From assembly GCA_027214345.1 (NCBI GenBank), contig JAPWHR010000002.1, positions 450,301-514,300 on the forward strand: a stretch of DNA of 64,000 nt. The letters are read 5' to 3'. Origin of the DNA: Comamonadaceae bacterium G21597-S1 (GTDB lineage: Bacteria > Pseudomonadota > Gammaproteobacteria > Burkholderiales > Burkholderiaceae_C). The notes below the pieces were generated by a model, which worked only from the letters and a program-made list of their open reading frames with translations, did not search any database and was not told the DNA's origin. The position numbers and the translations under genes were made by a program. Below are positions 57,557-64,000 of the stretch, piece after piece; the first letter of the stretch is position 1; each line of letters opens with the position of its first letter.

Positions 57557-59866
57557 TCAGCTGGGCAGGTCCAGTACCGCCTTGGCCAGGATGTTGCGCT
57601 GGATCTCGTTGCTGCCGGCAAATATCTTGGCGCCCAGGGCATTGAACAGCGGCGCCACCACATGCATGTCGATCTCGTCGTTGCGGCAATGGTCGCGCAT
57701 GCCGCCGTAGTCCTGCGCGGCCTCGATCAGCAGCAGGGCCAGGCGCTCATAGGTCTCGGTCGACCAGATCTTGAGCATGGAGATGCTTGCCGGTATCGGC
57801 TCACCGCGTTTGGCGATCTCCGCAAAGCCGGCATAGGCCGCGCCCAGGTCCGCGGTATCGAGCTGCAACTGCGCGAAACGCGCCACGAACGCCGGGTCAT
57901 CGAACAGTCCGCGTTGCAGCGCCAGCGTCTCGACCTGGTGCAAGGTGTGCTGCGAATGCTTGGGACTGCCGGTGAACAGGCGCTCGAAACCCAGCAAGGC
58001 CTTGGCCACCGTCCAGCCCTGGTTCAGCGCGCCGACCAGGTTCTCGCGCGGCACACGCACATCGTCGAAGAACACCTCGCAGAACTCTCGTTCGCCGGCG
58101 ATGTTGCGGATCGGACGCACGGTCACGCCCGGCGTCTTCAGGTCGACCAGCAAAAAGCTGATGCCGGCCTGCTTCTTCACGGTCCTGTCGGTTCGCACCA
58201 GCATGAACATGTGGGTGCCATCGGAGCCCCAGGTCGTCCAGGTCTTCTGGCCATTGACGATGAAGTGGTCTCCGTCGAGAACGGCCTCGGTGCGCACCGC
58301 CGCCAGGTCCGAGCCCGCATTCGGTTCCGAGTAACCCTGCGTCCAGACATGCTCGCCCGACAGCACCTTGGGCAGGAAACGCGCACGCTGCGCGTCGGTG
58401 CCGAAACGCATCAGGATAGGGCCGACCATCACCAGCCCCTGGTCCGGCGGCCGCGCCACGCCCCAGGCCTCGCTCTCCTCGATGTAGGCGATGAGCTTGT
58501 CGGCCGGCAGGTCCAGGCCGCCATACTGCCGTGGCCAGGCCGGCGCCAGCCAGCCGAGTCGGGACAATGTCATGTACCAGTCGCGCGATTCGGCCCAGCT
58601 CTGTCGGTAAGGCATGTAGCGGCGCTGCGCGGGATAGTGCTGTGCGAACAGCGCCCGCACCATCTGCCGGAACTCGGATTCCGGCATCCGTCCCCAGTCG
58701 ATGTCGGTCGGAAACGCGTGCCATGCCTTGGCAGCAACGGGCTCCGCGGCCGGCGCCGGGGCGGTCCGCGCCAGCAGCTGCGCGTAACGGGCGCGGTGCA
58801 TCCCGGCATTGCCCCACCGGCTGGCCAACGTCATCGCGCGCTTGAAGTACAGGCCCACGTCGTATTCATTGGTGGTGCCGATCGCGCCATGCAGCTGGAT
58901 CGCCATGCGCGTGACCTCGAGTGCGGCATGGGCGCAGCGCGCCTTGGCCCGGCTCGCCAGCTGCGCCAGCTTTCCGTCGGCCAGCTGGGCCAGCACCTCG
59001 CGCAGGCAGGCGCTGGCCAGCTCGACCTGGATCAGGCCGTCCACCATGCGGTGCTGCAAGGCCTGGAAGCTGCCAATCGGTTTGCCGAACTGCTGCCGGG
59101 TCGCCAGATAGTCACGGGTCAGCTCGAAGGCGCGCCGGGTGATGCCGGCCAGTTCGGCAGCCTGGGCCATCCGCGCCATGTCGGTCGCACCGGCCAGTGC
59201 ATCTGTCACGCCATCGCCATCGCACAGCCACTCGCCTTCGGCGCCTTCCAGGCTCAGGCTGGCCACGACGCTGCCGTCCACGCCATAGGCATCCTCCCGG
59301 CGCAGGCCCGGCGCCGATGCGCCGACCCAGAACAGTCCGGGACGGCCTTCGCATTGGGCGGAAACGATCCAGCCATCGGCACCCGGCCCCGGCCGGACGA
59401 AGCGCTTGCGCCCCTGCAAGCGGACCCGGTCACCGTCGCGCGCTGTGACCTCCGTGGCCACCATGCCGGTCTCGAGCGAGCCGGCATGCTCCTGCACGGC
59501 CATACCAGCCACGATATCCCCGGCGGCCATGCGCGCGAGCAGCGCATCGCGCAATCGGCTCGCCGGCAGGCGTGCCAGCAGGGCGAGCGGAAAGACACCC
59601 GCGTCGACGAAGGGTTCGGGCAGCAGGTGGCGCCCGACCTGCTCGGCGATGGCGGCTACCTCGGCCATGCCCAGCCCGAGGCCGCCCAGGTCTTCCGGCA
59701 CCAGGATCGCCATCCAGCCCAGTTCCGCCATCTGGTTCCACACCGCGCGGTCGAAGCCGCCACCCTGTTCCTCCAACACACGCACACGCTGGCGCTGATC
59801 GCTTGCACCCAGGTATCCAGCGGCGCTGTCGCGCAACATGGCAATCGATTCGAGGTCCTGTGCCAT
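57557..59866 (-). CDS. Fused double acyl-CoA dehydrogenase
   Basis: A 769-residue protein made of two acyl-CoA dehydrogenase units. Unit 1 (about 1-370) has LVPEDLGGLGLGM near 55, RQQFGKPIGSFQALQHRMVD near 256 and QLHGAIGTTNEYDVG near 322. Unit 2 (about 385-769) has PKQ-type WPRQYGGLDLPADK, the FAD block TQGYSEPNAGSDLA near 510, GQKTWTTWG and the end FAGSNEIQRNILAKAVLDLP. Such pairs usually occur as two genes whose products form heteromers. It is one base after the CoA-transferase gene, so activation and oxidation of one acyl-CoA are likely coupled. Confidence 0.9.
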   Translation of the reverse strand: MAQDLESIAMLRDSAAGYLGASDQRQRVRVLEEQGGGFDRAVWNQMAELGWMAILVPEDLGGLGLGMAEVAAIAEQVGRHLLPEPFVDAGVFPLALLARLPASRLRDALLARMAAGDIVAGMAVQEHAGSLETGMVATEVTARDGDRVRLQGRKRFVRPGPGADGWIVSAQCEGRPGLFWVGASAPGLRREDAYGVDGSVVASLSLEGAEGEWLCDGDGVTDALAGATDMARMAQAAELAGITRRAFELTRDYLATRQQFGKPIGSFQALQHRMVDGLIQVELASACLREVLAQLADGKLAQLASRAKARCAHAALEVTRMAIQLHGAIGTTNEYDVGLYFKRAMTLASRWGNAGMHRARYAQLLARTAPAPAAEPVAAKAWHAFPTDIDWGRMPESEFRQMVRALFAQHYPAQRRYMPYRQSWAESRDWYMTLSRLGWLAPAWPRQYGGLDLPADKLIAYIEESEAWGVARPPDQGLVMVGPILMRFGTDAQRARFLPKVLSGEHVWTQGYSEPNAGSDLAAVRTEAVLDGDHFIVNGQKTWTTWGSDGTHMFMLVRTDRTVKKQAGISFLLVDLKTPGVTVRPIRNIAGEREFCEVFFDDVRVPRENLVGALNQGWTVAKALLGFERLFTGSPKHSQHTLHQVETLALQRGLFDDPAFVARFAQLQLDTADLGAAYAGFAEIAKRGEPIPASISMLKIWSTETYERLALLLIEAAQDYGGMRDHCRNDEIDMHVVAPLFNALGAKIFAGSNEIQRNILAKAVLDLPS

Positions 59867-59867
59867 G

Positions 59868-61088
59868 TCAGATCACCTTGTCCTGCCGCAATTGCGCGAT
59901 ACGCGCCTCATCGAGCGCCAGCACCTCGCGCAGGACCTCCTGGGTATGTTCTCCCAGCAGCGGCGGCGGACGCAGATACTGCACCGGACTGGCCGAAAAC
60001 CGGACCGGGTTTGCCACCTGAGGGACGGTGCCCGCGCTGCTGTGTGGCATGTCGAAGCGCATCTGGCGGTGCACGATCTGCGGATCGGAGAACACCTCGG
60101 CGAACCCGTTGATCGGCCCGCTCGGTACACCCGCAGCGTCGAACGCCGCGTGCCAGGCGCGGACCGGCCGCTGGCGCAGGATCTCGGCCAGTATCGGCAC
60201 CAGCACCGTGCGGTGGCGGGCCCGCAGCGGGTTGGTCCGGAAACGTGCATCGTCGGCCAGCGCGGGCACGCCCAGCACCGTGCAGAACGCGGCGAACTGC
60301 GTGTCGTTGCCCACGGCGATGACGATCTGGCCGTCCGCGCAGTCGAACGACTGCCAGGGACAGGTGATCGGCGAGGCGGTACCCAGCCGCGGCGGTTGCT
60401 GGCCCGAGACCAGGTACATCATGGCCACATGCGACAGCGCCGCGACCTGGGCATCGAACAAGGCCAGGTCGATGTATTGCCCTTCGCCACTGACCATGTC
60501 GCGATGGCGCAGCGCCGCCAGGATTGCGCTGACAGCGTAAAAGCCCGCCGTGAGATCGCCAACGGCGAAGCCGACCCGCATCGGCCCGCCGCCAGGCTGG
60601 TCGTCGCTCTCGCCGGTGATGCTCATCAGCCCGCTCATCGACTGGAACAGCGGGTCGTAGCCCGGCAGATGGCTGTAGGGCCCCGACTGCCCGAAACCGC
60701 TGATGGAGCAATAGACCAGGCGCGGACAGTCGGCCTGGAGCGACGCATGGTCCAGGCCGTAGCGGGCCAGGTCGCCGGCCTTGAAATTCTCGATCAGGAT
60801 GTCGCACTGCGCCGCCAGGTCCCGGATCAGCGATTGCCCGGCGGCCTGCGACAGATCCACCGTGATCGAGCGCTTGCCCCGGTTCATCGCAAGGAACGAC
60901 GACCGCTCCGCCGTCGGCTTGCCCTCGCCGTCCTGGAGCGCCAGCCCTTGCTGGCGCACATCGTCGCCGCGGCCGGGCCGCTCGACCTTGATCACGTCGG
61001 CGCCGAAGTCGGCCAGCATCTGGCCGGCCCAGGGGCCGGAAAAGACACGGCTCAGATCGAGCACGCGCACACCGGACAAAGCACCCAT
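59868..61088 (-). CDS. CaiB/BaiF-family CoA-transferase, copy 1
   Basis: A 406-residue class III CoA-transferase, which moves CoA between organic acids. MGALSGVRVLDLSRVFSGPWAGQ is the family start (split by a turn), NRGKRSITVDLSQ follows near 75, ENFKAGDLARYGLDH near 105, and the catalytic Asp is D178 in VGDLTAGFY. AGGAGAGGG lies upstream; ATG at 61088 or the GTG just before it may be used. The 118-base gap to the hydratase gene upstream is the largest in this part of the run. It ends one base before the double dehydrogenase gene. Confidence 0.92.
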   Translation of the reverse strand: MGALSGVRVLDLSRVFSGPWAGQMLADFGADVIKVERPGRGDDVRQQGLALQDGEGKPTAERSSFLAMNRGKRSITVDLSQAAGQSLIRDLAAQCDILIENFKAGDLARYGLDHASLQADCPRLVYCSISGFGQSGPYSHLPGYDPLFQSMSGLMSITGESDDQPGGGPMRVGFAVGDLTAGFYAVSAILAALRHRDMVSGEGQYIDLALFDAQVAALSHVAMMYLVSGQQPPRLGTASPITCPWQSFDCADGQIVIAVGNDTQFAAFCTVLGVPALADDARFRTNPLRARHRTVLVPILAEILRQRPVRAWHAAFDAAGVPSGPINGFAEVFSDPQIVHRQMRFDMPHSSAGTVPQVANPVRFSASPVQYLRPPPLLGEHTQEVLREVLALDEARIAQLRQDKVI

Positions 61089-61206
61089 CACTTTCGTTCC
61101 CTCTCCTGGCTGGTTTTCGTCGTCGTCGCAGTCATCGTGGCCGACGACCGCACGGGCCGGCAACGGCGCCCGCGCAGCCATGCGGACCCCGCCGCCGGCG
61201 GCCGGA

Positions 61207-61725
61207 TCAGCGACCGCTGTAGTGCGGCGGACGCTTTTCCAGGAACGCTCGCATGCCTTCCTGCTGATCCTGTGTGTCGAACAGCCGCTCGAACAGGCGC
61301 CTTTCGAGCGCCAGGGCCGTGTCCAGTGGCGTGTCACCGCCAAGGCGAACCGCCTCGCGGATCGCCTGCACCGCCAGCGGCGGCATCGTGGCGATCCGGC
61401 TCGCGATGGCGATGGCGCGCTCGAGCGCAGCGCCGGTGGCCACCAGTTCGCTGACCATGTTCGATGCAAACGCAACGGGCGCTGCGATCATGTCGCCGGT
61501 CAACGACCACAACAGCGTCTTGTAGCGACCCGCGGCGCGCAGCATTCGCTGGGTGCCTCCGGCACCCGGCACGATGGCGGCCACAGCCGGATCCTGCTGC
61601 GCTGCCCGCAGGTGATCGACGATCTCCTGCTTGAGCTGCAGGTTCAGCGCATTGCGACGCTCCGGCCGGCAGATCGTCACGATCGAGACCGGCCCCCGGT
61701 TTTCGCGTTGGACGAACTCAGCCAT
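61207..61725 (-). CDS. Internally deleted enoyl-CoA hydratase
   Basis: A 172-residue protein in a family of about 255. It starts well (ICRPERRNALNLQLKQEIVD) and runs to DPAVAAIV, the first core strand. It then jumps straight to PGAGGTQRMLRAAGRYK, which in full-length crotonases comes about 80 residues later, and ends normally (EGMRAFLEKRPPHYSGR). The missing part holds both oxyanion-hole elements and both catalytic Glu residues, so hydratase activity should be lost. The frame is intact, which fits an in-frame deletion of about 240-250 bases with the junction near 61567-61572. It overlaps the GST gene by 8 bases. Confidence 0.85.
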   Translation of the reverse strand: MAEFVQRENRGPVSIVTICRPERRNALNLQLKQEIVDHLRAAQQDPAVAAIVPGAGGTQRMLRAAGRYKTLLWSLTGDMIAAPVAFASNMVSELVATGAALERAIAIASRIATMPPLAVQAIREAVRLGGDTPLDTALALERRLFERLFDTQDQQEGMRAFLEKRPPHYSGR

Positions 61726-62323
61726 CGACGGGCTCGGTGTTCGCGAAGCTCGGGCGCTGCATCAGCGTGGCGTGCCAACGGGCCAGGCCTGGCGCCAGTT
61801 CACGCCAGCCCAGCGCGGCAAAACGGTAGTCCAGATACCCGAGCGCACAACCCACGGCAACATGACCGATCGTCAATGGCGCGCGCGCCAGCGAATCGGA
61901 TTCGGCCTCCAGCAGTGCCAGCGCGGCACGGACCTTGAGATCGAAGGCGTCGATCAGGGTCTGCAACGGCACGGCGCGTTCGCGCTCGTTGCGCCACAGG
62001 ATCAGTGCGTCGAGCAGTCCGTCGCCCAGCGCGTGCCACCGCAACGCGGGCCATTTTGCATCGCCCTGGGGGAACAGGGAGCCGCCGGCCAGATCGTTGA
62101 GGTACTCGCAGATCACCACCGAGTCGAACAGGCAGTTCCCGCCATCGAGAACCAGGGTCGGGATCTTGGACAGCGGGTTGTCCGCCATCAGCGCGGGATT
62201 GGGTTTGAGCATGGCCGCGACCGACCGGCGCAGCTCCAGGCGGTCGGTCACTCCGAGTTCGTCCGCGCAGACCATCACCTTGCGCACATACGGCGACTTC
62301 GGTGACCAGTGCAAGGTCATCAT
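61718..62323 (-). CDS. Glutathione S-transferase family protein
   Basis: A 201-residue GST. The thioredoxin-like domain (1-80) has LHWSPKSPYVRKVMVC with the family's SPYVRK motif and NPLSKIPTLVLDGG with cis-Pro near 55; the helical domain follows (FDLKVRAALALLE, GHVAVGCALGYLDYR). It may conjugate glutathione or isomerise an intermediate. It overlaps the hydratase gene by 8 bases and follows the second CoA-transferase gene by 2 bases, so it belongs to the same run. Confidence 0.88.
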   Translation of the reverse strand: MMTLHWSPKSPYVRKVMVCADELGVTDRLELRRSVAAMLKPNPALMADNPLSKIPTLVLDGGNCLFDSVVICEYLNDLAGGSLFPQGDAKWPALRWHALGDGLLDALILWRNERERAVPLQTLIDAFDLKVRAALALLEAESDSLARAPLTIGHVAVGCALGYLDYRFAALGWRELAPGLARWHATLMQRPSFANTEPVDG

Positions 62324-62325
62324 GA

Positions 62326-63555
62326 TCAGATTGCTCCCTGCCTGCGCAAGGCGGTGATGTCATCGGCGCTGTAGCCGAGTTCGGCCAGGATGGCGTCACT
62401 GTGCTGGCCCAGCAAGGGCGGGGCCGACTGGGTCTGCAACGGGGCGTCGGCAAATCGCATCGGACTGCCCAGCTGGGGCATGTCGACGCCGCTGGGGTGC
62501 GGCACCTGCGTCAGCATGCCGCGCGCCTTGACCTGCGGGTCCTCGAACACCTCGGCCACCGAGTTGATGGCGCCACACGGCACCCCCACCGCGTCCAGCG
62601 CAGCAATCAGCTTCTCGCGCTTCCACTGCGCGAACACGTCGCACAGCAGGCCGGAGAGTTCGCCGATATGACGCACGCGCTGCGCGTTGCTGGCAAAACG
62701 CGGATCGTCCACCCACTGGGCGCGATCGAGCACCGAACACAGCTTGGCGAACTGCCCGTCGTTGCCGACGACCAGGATCACGTCGCCGTCGGCGCAGGAG
62801 AACACGTCCTGCGGCTGGATGTTCGGATGCGCGTTGCCATTGCGCGCCGGCACCTTGCCCGACACCAGGTAGTTCATGGCCTGGTTGGACAACGTCGCCA
62901 CCTGCACGTCGAGCATGCCGATGTCGATGCTGTCGCCCACGCCGGTCTCGTTGCGCCGCGCCAGCGCCGCCAGCACCGCCACGGTGGTGTACATACCCGT
63001 CATCAGGTCGACGATGGGCACCCCCACCTTCTGCGGACCGCCACCCGGGCGTCCGTCCTTCTCGCCGGTCACGCTCATCAGGCCACCCATGGCCTGGATC
63101 AGGAAATCGTAGGCCGGCTGGTCGCGCCGCGGGCCGGTCTGGCCGAACCCGGTGACCGAGCAATAGATCAGGCGCGGATTGATCTTGCGCAGCGAGGCCT
63201 CGTCCAACCCGTAGCGCGCCAGCGTGCCCGACTTGTAGTTCTCGAGCACGATATCGCTGTGCTTGGCCAATTCGCGCACGATGCGCTGACCTTCGGGCTT
63301 GTCCAGGCTGACCGTGATCGAGCGCTTGCCGCGGTTGACAGCCAGGTAGTACCCGGCCTCCTTGGTGTCCTTGCCGTCCGGGCCCTTGAGGAACGGAGGC
63401 CCCCAGGTGCGGGTATCGTCCCCGGCGCCGGGACGTTCGACCTTGATCACGTCGGCGCCCAGGTCCGCCAGGATCTGGCTGGCCCACGGCGCCGCCAGGA
63501 TGCGGCTGAGGTCGAGGACTCTGACATGCGAGAGTGGACCGGTCTTTTGGCTCAT
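62326..63555 (-). CDS. CaiB/BaiF-family CoA-transferase, copy 2
   Basis: A 409-residue class III CoA-transferase. VRVLDLSRILAAPWASQI near 10, NRGKRSITVSLDKPEGQ near 75, ENYKSGTLARYGLDE near 105 and the catalytic D183 in VPIVDLMTGMY are all in place. It differs widely from copy 1 in the same run, so the two may act on different acids or form a pair. It is the first gene of a nine-gene minus-strand run that goes on to the hydrolase at 53848. Its promoter lies in the 217 bases shared with the divergent hydrolase gene at 63773. Confidence 0.92.
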   Translation of the reverse strand: MSQKTGPLSHVRVLDLSRILAAPWASQILADLGADVIKVERPGAGDDTRTWGPPFLKGPDGKDTKEAGYYLAVNRGKRSITVSLDKPEGQRIVRELAKHSDIVLENYKSGTLARYGLDEASLRKINPRLIYCSVTGFGQTGPRRDQPAYDFLIQAMGGLMSVTGEKDGRPGGGPQKVGVPIVDLMTGMYTTVAVLAALARRNETGVGDSIDIGMLDVQVATLSNQAMNYLVSGKVPARNGNAHPNIQPQDVFSCADGDVILVVGNDGQFAKLCSVLDRAQWVDDPRFASNAQRVRHIGELSGLLCDVFAQWKREKLIAALDAVGVPCGAINSVAEVFEDPQVKARGMLTQVPHPSGVDMPQLGSPMRFADAPLQTQSAPPLLGQHSDAILAELGYSADDITALRRQGAI

Positions 63556-63772
63556 GACTGACTGCGAATGGAACTTTGCATGGTCCTACTGTATGCGGGT
63601 GCGCGCCGTTGACATAGCGTCGGGTTGGCAATGCAGGGATGCTGATAAGCACATAGCTCGTCCAACCGGCGCCGAGCGCCGGCAAACCAGCTCTGCCGTT
63701 TTGCGCAACCCTGGCGCCCGCAGTCGTCCCTAGAATTTCCCCGGTACATCCGCCTACCCGCAAGGGCCCGAC

Positions 63773-64000
63773 ATGCTCCATGAGAACCCGTCGCAGTCAG
63801 CCCACCGCGGGCCAGATACCGGTCGACACATTGACCTGCCGGGCGTCCGGCTCTGGTACCTGGACACCGGTGGCAGCGGTACGCCACTGGTCCTGCTGCA
63901 TGCCAACACGGGCACCGTCGCCGCGTGGGAACCGCAACTGCGGGCGTTCTCCGACGCCGGTCTGCGTGTCATCGCCTTCGATCGGCGCGGCTGGGGGCGC
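63773..64000 (+). CDS. Alpha/beta hydrolase, N-terminal part
   Basis: The first 76 codons of a gene that runs past the window. DLPGVRLWYLDTGGSGTPLV then LLHANTGTVAAWE (oxyanion region) and VIAFDRRGWGR follow the start of alpha/beta hydrolases of the haloperoxidase/esterase type. The nucleophile lies outside. AAGGG is 7 bases before the ATG at 63773. It is divergent from the CoA-transferase run and may handle an ester or thioester for the same pathway. Confidence 0.8.
   Translation, partial: MLHENPSQSAHRGPDTGRHIDLPGVRLWYLDTGGSGTPLVLLHANTGTVAAWEPQLRAFSDAGLRVIAFDRRGWGR

Overview
The window is GC-rich DNA whose gene content points to a betaproteobacterium of the order Burkholderiales. The evidence is three Bug-type tripartite tricarboxylate transporter (TTT) receptors, two CaiB/BaiF CoA-transferases, the neighbourhoods rpsU-yqeY, pmbA-darP-mog and cysE-trmJ-suhB, a PEP-CTERM protein, and an argP/LysE pair. 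The family cannot be fixed from sequence alone; an Alcaligenaceae-like or Comamonadaceae-like host fits. No rRNA, tRNA, insertion sequence, phage gene or CRISPR array was seen.

Layout. 1-8250 is housekeeping: the end of a BaiN/HI0933 flavoprotein, rpsU with a promoter and terminator, yqeY, pmbA, darP, mog, cysE, trmJ, suhB and an FAD oxidoreductase. 8480-18000 is the most unusual part. It holds a 1,883-residue surface protein (signal peptide, one CxxCH haem site, Ig-like repeats, an autotransporter barrel and a second C-terminal barrel), a lipoprotein with three CxxCH sites, a FecR-domain protein, and a PEP-CTERM protein whose first codons contain a 7-bp simple repeat. 18440-23920 is a sugar-acid catabolic locus (L-arabinonate-type dehydratase, RraA-like aldolase, SAF-domain dehydrogenase, PhyH/EctD-like dioxygenase) with a GntR/FCD regulator and a clear palindromic operator.

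24100-28800 is a copper-handling cluster (Cys/His-rich protein, TolC-like channel, multicopper oxidase, cupredoxin, CusF-like protein) without the RND pump genes. 28860-31250 is a translationally coupled trio (di-haem peroxidase, FixH/YtkA-like protein, exported amidohydrolase). 31470-32510 is a gentisate-dioxygenase-like cupin. 32675-38640 is a phosphorelay and c-di-GMP module: a hybrid kinase with Hpt, a REC-EAL phosphodiesterase and a double-receiver protein. 39300-45950 holds putA, an SDR, and a LysE-family exporter divergent from argP.

46000-64000 is accessory catabolism. It contains an alpha/beta hydrolase with a 17-unit hexanucleotide repeat encoding a Ser-Thr stalk, a remnant of an acyl-CoA dehydrogenase, a LysR regulator, a PanE-like reductase plus two-subunit fumarase/tartrate-dehydratase-type enzyme, TTT receptors, a carboxymuconolactone-decarboxylase/LigI-like pair, and a nine-gene minus-strand CoA-ester run. 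In that run a fused double acyl-CoA dehydrogenase lies next to an enoyl-CoA hydratase that has lost its catalytic middle in frame.

Themes worth following are: (i) a possible surface haem system built on a two-barrel autotransporter; (ii) three simple-sequence-repeat tracts, one positioned to switch a PEP-CTERM protein on and off; (iii) several decayed or catalytically altered enzymes inside otherwise intact catabolic operons.
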